This document shows, piece after piece, positions 9,020-16,579 of a DNA stretch of 64,000 nucleotides (the first letter of the stretch is position 1; every line of letters starts with the position of its first letter). The position numbers and the translations under genes are program-made. The DNA is from Streptacidiphilus sp. P02-A3a (GTDB lineage Bacteria; Actinomycetota; Actinomycetes; Streptomycetales; Streptomycetaceae). Under the pieces are notes generated by a model that was given only the letters and a program-made list of their open reading frames with translations, was not told the origin of the DNA and did not search any database. The stretch is from assembly GCF_014084105.1 (NCBI RefSeq), contig NZ_CP048289.1:248001-312000 (forward strand), given 5' to 3'.

Positions 9020-9048
9020 TTAAAAACAAACCGGCCAGTCTGTAGGAT
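9020..9048 (+). promoter_or_regulatory. Promoter with butyrolactone-receptor-like operator (ARE-like)
   Basis: TTAAAA at 9020-9025 and TAGGAT at 9043-9048 form a -35/-10 pair with exactly 17 bp between them. The spacer and the first base of the -10 are an 18-bp imperfect palindrome (9026-9043, left half ACAAACCGG, right half CCAGTCTGT, 7 of 9 positions paired). AREs bound by ArpA/ScbR-family receptors are AT-flanked palindromes built around ACCGG and often overlap the promoter of the AfsA-type gene they control. The match is by eye, and no receptor gene is in the window. Confidence 0.5.
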
Positions 9049-9088
9049 GTACCTGTCTTTCGACCGCTCTAAGGGGGGAGCAAGCGAA

Positions 9089-10009
9089 GTGGCACAGCTA
9101 CTGGAAACACCGCCGAACGCCGTCCTGTTCGACCGGACGGTGGATCGGGCCCTGGTACACCGATCAGCCGTGTCCGAGGTCCTGCTGACCGACTGGCGCT
9201 CCGTCGGTGAGCTGGACTTCACCGTCGGTGCCCAGTGGCCGCGCGGACACAGCTACTATCCGCCGGTCGCCGACCTCTGGTACGACCCGGTGCTGATGGC
9301 GGAGACCATCCGCCAAGCCGGCCTGCTCCTCGCCCACGGCGCCTTCGGCGTCCCACTCGGTACCCAGTTCCTGATGGGTGACCTCTCCTTCGACGTCGAC
9401 CCCGAGGGCCTGGCCTGCCACGGCCGGCCCGCTGACCTGTCCCTGATGGTGACCTGCGGCGAACTCCGCAGACGTGGCAGCACCATCTCCGGTATGCGGA
9501 TCGAGGTTCATGTGATCCGCGACGGCCGCCCGCTGGGCACCGGCAACGGGGTGCTCAGCTGCGCCTCGGCCGCCGCCTACCGGCGGTTGCGCGGCGAGCG
9601 CGGCGGGGTGGCGCACCGGGGGCGGCTGCCGCTGCCGGTACCGCCGCCGCTGGTCGGCCGGGACCGGAGCACCGACGTGGTGCTCGCGCCGACCGCCGAC
9701 CGCCAGGTCTGGGAGGTCCGTTCCGACCTGCGGCATCCGGTGCTGTTCGACCACGAGGTCGACCATCTGCCGGGCATGGTCCTGGTCGAGGCGATGCGCC
9801 AGGCCGCCTGCCTGGCCACCGGTTGGCCGGAGCTGCTGGTCACCGGGCTGAGCTCGCGGTTCCAGAAGTACGTCGAGTTCGACCGGCCGTGCCTGGTCCG
9901 GGCCGAGGCGGGCCCGGCCGCGCTCGGCGGCACGCCGGTACGGGTGCTGTTGGAGCAGGACGGCGAGACCGTCGCCGACGGTCGGCTGCTGGTGCGCTCC
10001 ACCGGCTGA
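9089..10009 (+). CDS. AfsA-family butyrolactone signal synthase (second copy)
   Basis: At 306 residues this has the classical AfsA/ScbA length. The first hotdog repeat carries VDRALVHRSAVSEVLLTDW (about residues 17-35) and PRGHSYYPP, and the second carries FDHEVDHLPGMVLVEAMRQ (about 222-240) and SRFQKYVEFDRP. GTG 9089 is chosen because GGGGGGAG lies 8 nt upstream; an in-frame ATG at 9047 lies inside the putative promoter -10. It stands alone after a terminator, with an ARE-like promoter, and is convergent with the MarR gene. Having two AfsA proteins 2 kb apart suggests different acyl specificities or one regulatory copy. Confidence 0.88.
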   Translation: MAQLLETPPNAVLFDRTVDRALVHRSAVSEVLLTDWRSVGELDFTVGAQWPRGHSYYPPVADLWYDPVLMAETIRQAGLLLAHGAFGVPLGTQFLMGDLSFDVDPEGLACHGRPADLSLMVTCGELRRRGSTISGMRIEVHVIRDGRPLGTGNGVLSCASAAAYRRLRGERGGVAHRGRLPLPVPPPLVGRDRSTDVVLAPTADRQVWEVRSDLRHPVLFDHEVDHLPGMVLVEAMRQAACLATGWPELLVTGLSSRFQKYVEFDRPCLVRAEAGPAALGGTPVRVLLEQDGETVADGRLLVRSTG

Positions 10010-10095
10010 TCACGCCCGCGGACCCCTTCCGCTGCCGGTGCGGCCGGCCGGTTCCGCCGCCGGTTCGGCTGCCGGGGCGGGAGGGGTACTGCGGG

Positions 10096-10539
10096 TCAGA
10101 CGTCGGTCTGTGCCTTGGCCAGCGCGGTGGTGCAGCGGGCCAGCAGCTTCAGCAGCTGCTGTCGTTCCTTGGCGTTGAACTCGGCGTCCAGCGCCTGCTC
10201 CACGGCCATCGCCGGGACGTCGGCCTTCGCCAGCAGGGCGCGGCCGGTGCGGGTCAGCCGGGCTTCGAGGATGTGGTTGTGGATCGGGTGGGGCTTGCGC
10301 TCAACCAGACCGCGCCCCTCCAGGGTGCCCAGGACGGAGGACATGGTCTGCGGCGTCACCAGGCACCTGCGGGCGAGCGCGGCCCCGGACAGGCCCGGCT
10401 CCTCCCAGAGCACCAGCAGCACGGTGTACTGCGGGGTGCTCAGCTTGAACGGACGGAGGGCTGCGTGTTTGGCCGCGATCAGTTCCTGTTCGGCGCGCTT
10501 CAGGTGGTGGCCAAGGCGCTGGTCGATAGGCATGCTCAT
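10096..10539 (-). CDS. MarR-family transcriptional regulator
   Basis: A 147-residue winged-helix protein. The recognition region runs through TPQYTVLLVLWEEPG, LARRCLVTPQTMSSVLGTLE and the wing RKPHPIHNHILEARLT, followed by a helical dimerisation tail. ATG 10539 has GGGAAG upstream and is preferred over an in-frame start at 10587. MarR proteins commonly repress nearby oxidoreductase or efflux genes and are released by phenolic or quinone ligands or by oxidation. Two Cys residues (near 69 and 138) could be redox sensors, but this is only a possibility. A terminator separates it from the upstream oxidoreductase genes. Confidence 0.88.
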   Translation of the reverse strand: MSMPIDQRLGHHLKRAEQELIAAKHAALRPFKLSTPQYTVLLVLWEEPGLSGAALARRCLVTPQTMSSVLGTLEGRGLVERKPHPIHNHILEARLTRTGRALLAKADVPAMAVEQALDAEFNAKERQQLLKLLARCTTALAKAQTDV

Positions 10540-10592
10540 ACTTCCCTGTATATCAGGAGTCTTATCTTTCTCTGAAGCCTTGTGCATGAGAC

Positions 10593-10636
10593 GGCGGGCC
10601 CGCCGCCGACCGGTGGGGTCGGTGTGCGGGCCCGCC
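10593..10636 (-). terminator. Hairpin terminator of the quinone reductase transcript
   Basis: An 11-bp perfect inverted repeat (10593-10603 with 10626-10636) encloses a further CCGAC/GTCGG pairing. It lies 14 bp past the stop of the reductase gene and before the MarR start, so MarR probably has its own promoter at about 10545-10590. Confidence 0.75.
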
Positions 10637-10650
10637 AGGGGTGCGTCCGT

Positions 10651-11568
10651 TCAGCCGAGGGTAAGTACGGCCTTGCCGGTCACCTGGCGGTCCCGCACGG
10701 CGGTCAGTACCTCGTTGACCTGCTCCCACTCCCGCTCCAGCGAGATCTCCACGGACAGCTTCCCGTCCGCGACCAGCTGCGCCAGCGCCGCCAGGTCCGG
10801 GGCGACCGGGGCGCCGGTGACGAAGACGAAGTGCCGCAGCACGGCCTGCTCGTGCCCGCCGAAGAACTGGAAGAAGGAGACCGGGGTGGGCTCGCCGGAG
10901 GAGTTGCCGTAGCTGAAGACCGTCCCGCCGGGGCCGACCAGGTTCAGTGCGGCGGTGAGCGACGCGCCCCCGGCCGCCTCGTAGACCGCGTCGAACGGGC
11001 CCTCGGCGGCGGCCGCGTCGGTGACCACCTCGGCCGCGCCCAGCGCGTCGAGGCCCTTGGCCCGCTCGGCGTTCCGGGCCACGGCGGTGACCCGGGCCCC
11101 GGCCGCCGTGGCCAGCTGCACCAGGATCCGGCCGACGCCCCCGGCCGCGCCGGTGACCAGCACCCGACGGCCCAGCAGCGTGCCCGACTCGCGGACCAGG
11201 CGCAGCGCGGTGAGCGCGGCCACCGGCAGCGTGGCCGCCTCGGCGAAGCCCACCGCGTCCGGGATCGCTGCGACCGCCTCGGCCGGGACGGCGATCTGCT
11301 CGGCCCAGCTCCCGTCGGCGAGCGAGAGCGCCACCACCCGCTGACCGGCGGTGAAGCCGTTGCCACTCGCCGCGACCACCCCGGCGACGTCCCATCCCGG
11401 ACGCCAGCCCTCGGCGTTGCCGGGCAGGTTGAGGATCTCGCCGCGGTTGACCGAGACCGCCCTGATGTCGATCAGGACGTCGCCCGGGCCCGGCTCGGGC
11501 GCCGCGACCTCGCGGAAGGCGACGTCGCCGGTGGCGGGCGTGTTGACTATGGCTCGCATGGTGGTCAT
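10651..11568 (-). CDS. Zinc-independent MDR oxidoreductase (quinone reductase-like)
   Basis: The 305-residue protein belongs to the medium-chain dehydrogenase/reductase superfamily. The N-terminal GroES-like part contains VSVNRGEILNLPG and WDVAGVV. The Rossmann motif TGAAGGVGRILVQLA lies near residue 140. There is no cluster of zinc-ligand Cys residues, which points to NADPH:quinone reductase or enoyl-reductase activity. ATG 11568 follows AAAGGAC. It lies 44 bp downstream of a hydroxyacid dehydrogenase-like gene on the same strand and probably shares its transcript. Substrate unknown. Confidence 0.85.
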   Translation of the reverse strand: MTTMRAIVNTPATGDVAFREVAAPEPGPGDVLIDIRAVSVNRGEILNLPGNAEGWRPGWDVAGVVAASGNGFTAGQRVVALSLADGSWAEQIAVPAEAVAAIPDAVGFAEAATLPVAALTALRLVRESGTLLGRRVLVTGAAGGVGRILVQLATAAGARVTAVARNAERAKGLDALGAAEVVTDAAAAEGPFDAVYEAAGGASLTAALNLVGPGGTVFSYGNSSGEPTPVSFFQFFGGHEQAVLRHFVFVTGAPVAPDLAALAQLVADGKLSVEISLEREWEQVNEVLTAVRDRQVTGKAVLTLG

Positions 11569-11612
11569 GTCCTTTGCGTGGTCTGGCCGGACGGTCGGCC
11601 CGGCGGTCGTGC

Positions 11613-12500
11613 CTACTTGGTGCCGGCGTCCTTGGTGGTGGCGACGAGGTAGGTGGCGGACAGGTCCTTGCCGCCGTGGCCCTCCTTGATGGCGCGCTGG
11701 AAGCGCTCGGCGACCGCGGCCAGCAGGTCCAGCTGGACCCCGGCCGACTCCGCGTCGCGCAGGATCAGCTGGGCGTCCTTGGCGGCGGTGGCCAGACCGA
11801 AGTTGGGCGAGAAGTCGCCGTTCACGATCGCCGCGGCCTTCGCCTGGAGGTAGGGGCTGTCCAGGCCGCCTCCGGCGATGGTGCGGGCGAACAGGTCCTT
11901 CTCCAGGCCCAGGCCCTCGGCCAGCGAGATGGCCTCGGCGGCGGCGGTGACCGTGGCCAGCACCCAGCTGTTGACGACCAGCTTGAGCCGGGTGGCGGCG
12001 GCGGACGCCGGGTCGGAGTCGAGCCAGACGGTGCGCGCGGCGACGGCGTCCAGGGCGGCGGCGGCCTCCTCCTTGGCCCGGTCCGAGCCGGCCGCGAACA
12101 CCAGCAGCTGCCCGGCCTCGGCCGGCTGGCGGGTGCCCAGTACCGGCGCGTCGACCAGGTCGAGGCCGTTCGCCTCGGCGAAGGCCGCCAGCTCGGTGGC
12201 GGCGGAGACGCCCACGGTCGAGGTCTGCAGCCAGACCTGGCCGTCGGTCAGTCCGGCCTGGGCGGCGTTCATGGCGGCCAGCACGGCCGGGCCGTCGGTC
12301 AGCATGGTGATGATCACGTCGGCGTCGAGCACCGCCTCGGCGGCGGTGGCGGCGACGGTGGCGCCGGACTCGGCCAGCGGCGCGGCCTTGTCCTGGCTAC
12401 GGTTCCAGACGCGGACCTCCAGGTCCGCCCGGCGCAGGCTGCGGGCCATGCCCGCGCCCATGATCCCGGTGCCGAGGACCGCGACCACCCGGGCGCTCAT
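11613..12500 (-). CDS. NAD(P)-binding beta-hydroxyacid dehydrogenase family protein
   Basis: A 295-residue member of the 3-hydroxyisobutyrate/6-phosphogluconate dehydrogenase family. The N-terminal dinucleotide site is VLGTGIMGAGMARSL (residues 8-22), with RVWNRS determining NADP preference. The substrate loop is TSTVGVS and the catalytic Lys sits in TRLKLVVNSW near residue 170. Related enzymes reduce semialdehydes, tartronate or imines. The start at 12500 matches family length; its ribosome site is weak. It is the first gene of a minus-strand pair and is divergent from aldo/keto reductase 2 over 320 bp containing a repeated motif. Confidence 0.85.
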   Translation of the reverse strand: MSARVVAVLGTGIMGAGMARSLRRADLEVRVWNRSQDKAAPLAESGATVAATAAEAVLDADVIITMLTDGPAVLAAMNAAQAGLTDGQVWLQTSTVGVSAATELAAFAEANGLDLVDAPVLGTRQPAEAGQLLVFAAGSDRAKEEAAAALDAVAARTVWLDSDPASAAATRLKLVVNSWVLATVTAAAEAISLAEGLGLEKDLFARTIAGGGLDSPYLQAKAAAIVNGDFSPNFGLATAAKDAQLILRDAESAGVQLDLLAAVAERFQRAIKEGHGGKDLSATYLVATTKDAGTK

Positions 12501-12634
12501 CGCGCACCGCCCGTGGGCCGCTGCTTCGCCGACGCGCGGCGGACGACTGTCATGACGCTCACAGTCCGTTTCTCCTCTGCGGACATGACGCCGAAGCGTC
12601 AATGGTTTGACTCGCCTTCAGAACCATAACACCG

Positions 12635-12719
12635 TTCGATCTCTTATGTTAGTAGTGCTTCGATCCTCTGTAGCAAGTCGCAGGACGACCCTTGACGGTG
12701 AATCATTCGATCTCTTATG
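12635..12719. promoter_or_regulatory. Direct repeat TTCGATCTCTTATG in a divergent promoter region
   Basis: The 14-bp word TTCGATCTCTTATG occurs at 12635-12648 and again at 12706-12719, 71 bp apart, in the 320-bp gap between the minus-strand dehydrogenase (start 12500) and the plus-strand aldo/keto reductase (start 12821). Read on the minus strand each copy contains ATAAGA, also found in the palindrome at 3169 and just upstream of the MarR gene. Paired regulator sites, one per promoter, are the simplest reading. Apart from these repeats I see nothing else in the gap. Confidence 0.5.
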
Positions 12720-12820
12720 GTCATTCAGGATCGTATGGAGGTCGGAACACTGCGGGCAGGTCGGGCTCGGACCTGCCGCTCCCGCCGTCACTGAGCTGTC
12801 ACTGACAGGAGAAACTCGCG

Positions 12821-13891
12821 ATGCGCTACCGCTATCTCGGCGACACCGGCCTGGCCGTCTCGGAGCTCTGCTTCGGCGCCATGACCTTCGGCGGAGGGGC
12901 CTCCTTCCTCGGCGCCCCGGACCGCAACTGGTCCGAGTTCGGCACCGTGGACGACCGGAACGTCCACCAGCTGATGGACACCGCCCTTGAGGCCGGCATC
13001 AACTTCTTCGACACCGCCGACGTCTACAAGAACGGCACCGGTGAGGAGTTCTTCGGGCAGACCCTCAGCAAGGTGCGGGACCAGGTGATCATCGGCACCA
13101 AGGGCCGGTGGCGGGTCAGCGGCGAGGGCCCCAACGACTTCGGCGCCACCCGCCACCACCTCTACGAGGCGGTCGAGTCGAGCCTGCGGCGGCTGCGCAC
13201 GGACTACATCGACCTCTACCACATCCACGGCTTCGACCCGCGGACCTCGCTGGACGAGACGCTGCGGGTGCTGGACGACCTGATCCGGGCCGGGAAGATC
13301 CGCTACATCGGCGTCTCCAACTTCGCGGCCTGGCAGCTGATGAAGGCGCTGTCGGTGTCCGACCGGCGCAACCTCAGCCGCTTCGTCTGCTACCAGGGCT
13401 ACTACAACCTCGGTGCCCGCGACCTGGAGTGGGAGATCGTCCCGCTCGCGGTGGACCAGAAGGTCGGCATCACCGCCTGGAGCCCGCTCGCCGGCGGCTT
13501 CCTGACCGGCAAGTACCACCGCGGCGAGGGCCGTCCGGCCGGCAGCCGGCTGTCCGAGGCGACCCCGGCCGAGTCCGCGCCGCTCACCAACGAGGAGCAG
13601 GCGTACGACATCGTCGACGAGATGCGGCGGATCGCCGACGAGCGCGGGGCCACGGTGGCGCAGGTGGCGATCAACTGGGTGCTGGCCAAGCCCGGCATCA
13701 CCTCGGCGGTGATCGGCGCCACCAAGCTGCACCAGCTGGAGGACAACATCAAGGCCATGTCCTGGGAGCTGACCGCCGAAGAGGTGCTCAGCCTGGACAA
13801 GGTCAGCCAGGCCCCGGTGCCCTACCCGTACTGGCACATCGCCACGGTCGGCGCCGACCGCAAGCTGCCGGGCGACATCTACCCGGCCTGA
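12821..13891 (+). CDS. Aldo/keto reductase (second copy)
   Basis: A 356-residue NADPH-dependent reductase. The tetrad is seen in FFDTADVYKNG (Asp, Tyr near 64-69), GTKGRW (Lys near 91) and YHIHGFDP (His near 134). The long segment AWSPLAGGFLTGKYHRGEG and the C-terminal VIGATKLHQLEDN are typical of the AKR11/YcsN-like group. ATG 12821 follows AGGAG. An SDR gene follows 57 bp later in the same direction, suggesting joint action on one carbonyl substrate. It is only distantly similar to the reductase at 4822, so this is not a recent duplication. Confidence 0.88.
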   Translation: MRYRYLGDTGLAVSELCFGAMTFGGGASFLGAPDRNWSEFGTVDDRNVHQLMDTALEAGINFFDTADVYKNGTGEEFFGQTLSKVRDQVIIGTKGRWRVSGEGPNDFGATRHHLYEAVESSLRRLRTDYIDLYHIHGFDPRTSLDETLRVLDDLIRAGKIRYIGVSNFAAWQLMKALSVSDRRNLSRFVCYQGYYNLGARDLEWEIVPLAVDQKVGITAWSPLAGGFLTGKYHRGEGRPAGSRLSEATPAESAPLTNEEQAYDIVDEMRRIADERGATVAQVAINWVLAKPGITSAVIGATKLHQLEDNIKAMSWELTAEEVLSLDKVSQAPVPYPYWHIATVGADRKLPGDIYPA

Positions 13892-13948
13892 GCCCGTCAC
13901 GGGCGGCGGGCCGCGGCGTTCCTCGGCCCGTGAACTGAACCGAGAGGA

Positions 13949-14719
13949 ATGAGTACTCCCATGTCTGGACTCCTGGACGGTCGTGTCGCCGTGGTCACCG
14001 GCGCGGCGAGCGGGATCGGCGCCGCCACCGCCCGGCTGCTGGCCGAACGCGGAGCGAAGGTCGCGCTGCTGGCCCGCCGCGGGGAGCGGCTGGAGCAGCT
14101 GGCCGCCGAGATCGCCGCCGCCGGGGGCGAGGCGCTGCCGGTGGTCACCGACGTCACCAGCGGCGAGCAGCTGGCCGCCGCGGCCGACACGGTGAGCGGC
14201 CGACTGGGCACCACCGACCTGGTGGTCACCGGCGCCGGGGCGATGCTCACCTCGCCGTTCGAGCTCGGCCGCACCCAGGAGTGGGAGCGGCAGATCGACA
14301 CGAACCTCACCGGTCTGATCCGCACCATCCACGCGTTCACCCCGCAACTGCTGGAGGCCGCCTCGCTCGGCCGGGTCGCGGACGTGGTGACCATCTCCTC
14401 GATCGGCGCGCAGATCCAGGCGCCCAACTTCGCGGTGTACTGCGCGACCAAGGCCGCCACCAGCCACCTGTCGCGCAACCTGCGCACCGAGTTCGGGCCG
14501 CGCGGTGTCCGCTTCACCAACCTCGAACCGGGCGTGGTGGACACCGAGTTGATGGAGCACCTGGACGACCCGGCCTCGTCCGAATGGCTCCAGGGGCTGA
14601 TCAAGTCCATCGACGTGCTCTCCGACCGCGACATCGCCGAGGTGGTCGGCTACGCGGTGGCGCAGCCCAAGCACGTCAACCTCACCCAGATCGTCGTGAT
14701 GCCCACCCAGCAGGTGTGA
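13949..14719 (+). CDS. Short-chain dehydrogenase/reductase
   Basis: A 256-residue classical SDR. TGAASGIGAATARLL (near residues 18-32) is the cofactor site, SSIGAQIQAPNFAVYCATK carries Ser and the YxxxK catalytic pair near 168-172, and PGVVDTELM follows. The C terminus ends MPTQQV, as in YdfG-like serine/hydroxyacid reductases. Two starts are possible: ATG 13949, almost abutting GAGAGGA, or ATG 13961, 13 nt after it. The family N terminus fits either. It is probably cotranscribed with the upstream aldo/keto reductase. Confidence 0.86.
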   Translation: MSTPMSGLLDGRVAVVTGAASGIGAATARLLAERGAKVALLARRGERLEQLAAEIAAAGGEALPVVTDVTSGEQLAAAADTVSGRLGTTDLVVTGAGAMLTSPFELGRTQEWERQIDTNLTGLIRTIHAFTPQLLEAASLGRVADVVTISSIGAQIQAPNFAVYCATKAATSHLSRNLRTEFGPRGVRFTNLEPGVVDTELMEHLDDPASSEWLQGLIKSIDVLSDRDIAEVVGYAVAQPKHVNLTQIVVMPTQQV

Positions 14720-14823
14720 GGCCTCCGACGGCTCCGGGCCACCTGGCCACAACCCGCAAGACCCGCACCGCCCTTGGCGGGACCGGGACCACCCACCAGG
14801 ACCCACCGGAATGGAGATCCACC

Positions 14824-15630
14824 ATGAAACTCCGTCGCATCCTCGCCCCGATCGCGCTCACCAGCGCCCTGTTGATCGCCGCACCGGCCGCCATGGCCGC
14901 TGACGGGGCCGCTGGGCCGATAGCCGCCGACCACGACGTCAACACCTCCGAGTACACGGTCGTCGCCTCGTACCAGAACATCTCGGCCGCCGCGCTGAAG
15001 ACGGTCACCACCGCCGCGCAGCGCGACGCCTACGAGTCGCTGAAGCACGAGCGGGGCACCCTCAGCGTCCACGTCGTCCCCGACCCCGAGGACGCGACCC
15101 GGCTGATCGTCGCCGAGACCTTCACCGACAAGCGGGCGTTCGAGGCGCACCAGCGCGGCGCGTACGAGCGTGCCTTCCGCGCGGTGGCGGCCCGCCACGG
15201 CGTCAGCGCCCCCGACTACGAGATCAAGGACACCTCGCTGGTCGCCACCACCGGCGGCAAGACGGCCTACGAGAAGGCCGACAACGGCGGCTCGGTGTTC
15301 ACCGTCGTGGCCGAGTTCTCCAACGTGCTGCCGGAGTGGCGCAACGACTTCATCGCGATCGCGCAGGCCGACGGCTACGGCTCGCTCACCGGTGAGCCCG
15401 GCACCCTCGGCTTCTTCTTCGTCCCGGACACCAGCGACCCCACCCGGTTCGTCTTCCTGGAGACCTTCACCAACCTGGCGGCGTTCGAGGCGCACAAGAA
15501 CGACACCCCGGCCCAGGCGTACCTGGCGCTGGTCGCCAAGGCGGGCATCGTCGGCCCGGACTTCTTCGTGACCGGCTCCGACAGCGGCTTCACCGAGCCC
15601 GGCGGCACCTCGGTCCCGAACCAGCGCTGA
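14824..15630 (+). CDS. Secreted protein with two ABM (quinol monooxygenase-like) domains
   Basis: The 268-residue product begins with a signal peptide: a basic MKLRR, a hydrophobic core to about residue 22 and an AMA cleavage site near 26. Two ferredoxin-like ABM repeats follow, about residues 40-115 (YTVVASYQNIS to HQRGAYERAF) and 150-240 (FTVVAEFSNV to HKNDTPAQAY). Both carry the matching words GTLSVHVVPD/GTLGFFFVPD and ETFTDKRAFEAH/ETFTNLAAFEAH. ABM proteins (YgiN/ActVA-Orf6 type) are usually single-domain and cytoplasmic, so an exported tandem form is unusual. ATG 14824 follows GGAGATCC. Activity on quinols or polyketides outside the cell is inference. Confidence 0.82.
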   Translation: MKLRRILAPIALTSALLIAAPAAMAADGAAGPIAADHDVNTSEYTVVASYQNISAAALKTVTTAAQRDAYESLKHERGTLSVHVVPDPEDATRLIVAETFTDKRAFEAHQRGAYERAFRAVAARHGVSAPDYEIKDTSLVATTGGKTAYEKADNGGSVFTVVAEFSNVLPEWRNDFIAIAQADGYGSLTGEPGTLGFFFVPDTSDPTRFVFLETFTNLAAFEAHKNDTPAQAYLALVAKAGIVGPDFFVTGSDSGFTEPGGTSVPNQR

Positions 15631-15654
15631 CCCCCCGTCAGCACCGGTCGCAAG

Positions 15655-15685
15655 GTGGCGGAACCGTGAACTACGGTTCCGCCAC
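15655..15685. terminator. Perfect 13-bp hairpin between the ABM and SDR genes
   Basis: GTGGCGGAACCGT (15655-15667) is exactly repeated in inverse at 15673-15685 with a 5-nt loop. It begins 25 bp after the ABM stop and 74 bp before the next start. It could be a terminator or, because both arms contain GGAACCGT, a regulator site for the next gene. Confidence 0.6.
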
Positions 15686-15758
15686 GCCCAGTTGGCCCAC
15701 AGAGTTCACACCGGCCACCTACACTCCCGGTTCCGACCATGCCGAGGGGGGACACCCG

Positions 15759-16529
15759 ATGTCCGATCAGCAGCTCCTGCCCGGAAAGACCGTACTGATC
15801 ACCGGGGCGAGCAGCGGGATAGGCGCGGCCGCGGCCCGCCTGTTCGCCGCCGAGGGCGCGACGGTGGTGCTCGCCGCCCGCCGCGAGCAGCACCTGGCCG
15901 ACCTGGTGGACGAGATCACCGGAAAGGGCCTCGAAGCCGCCTACGTGGTCACCGACGTCTCCTCGTCCGCCGACGTCGAGCGGGCGGTCAGCACCGCCGT
16001 GGCGCGCTACGGCAGGCTGGACGCCGCCTTCAACAACGCCGGCTACGCCGCCGAGCAGACCCCCATGCACCTGATGGACGACTCGGTCTTCGAGACCATC
16101 CTGGACGTCAACCTGCGCGGGGTCTGGTACTGCCTGCGGCACGAGATCACCGCGATGCTGCGCACCGGCGGCGGCGCGATCGTCAACACCAGCAGCGTCG
16201 GCGGCCTGGTGGCCACACCGGTGGCGGCGCCGTACGTGGTGGCCAAGCACGCGGTGGTGGGGCTGACCCGGGCGGCGGCCAACGAGTACGGCGCGCGCGG
16301 GATCCGGGTCAACGCGATCGCCCCGGGCACCACCCGGACCGAGATGGTCGAGGCCTGGCTGGAGATCCGCCCGGACATCGAGCAGGTGCTGCACGCGGCC
16401 ACCCCGCAGCCGCGCACCGCCGCCCCGGACGAGGTGGCCCAGGCGGCGGCCTGGCTGTGCAGCGACCGCGCCTCCTTCGTCACCGGCGCGACGCTGCCCG
16501 TGGACGGCGGCTTCACCATCCGCAAGTAG
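15759..16529 (+). CDS. Short-chain dehydrogenase/reductase (glucose/FabG-like)
   Basis: The 256-residue SDR has TGASSGIGAAAARLF at residues 15-29, NNAG near 91, a Ser in TSSVGG near 147, and YVVAKHAVVG as the YxxxK active site near 160. The C-terminal VTGATLPVDGG is the FabG/glucose dehydrogenase signature. ATG 15759 follows GAGGGGGG. It is separated from the ABM gene by a hairpin, so it may be independently expressed. It oxidises or reduces an alcohol/ketone pair; the substrate is unknown. Confidence 0.88.
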   Translation: MSDQQLLPGKTVLITGASSGIGAAAARLFAAEGATVVLAARREQHLADLVDEITGKGLEAAYVVTDVSSSADVERAVSTAVARYGRLDAAFNNAGYAAEQTPMHLMDDSVFETILDVNLRGVWYCLRHEITAMLRTGGGAIVNTSSVGGLVATPVAAPYVVAKHAVVGLTRAAANEYGARGIRVNAIAPGTTRTEMVEAWLEIRPDIEQVLHAATPQPRTAAPDEVAQAAAWLCSDRASFVTGATLPVDGGFTIRK

Positions 16530-16579
16530 CCCGCCGCCGAGCCGCCGACACCGGTTGTCCGGAGCGGGCGCGGTTGGCC

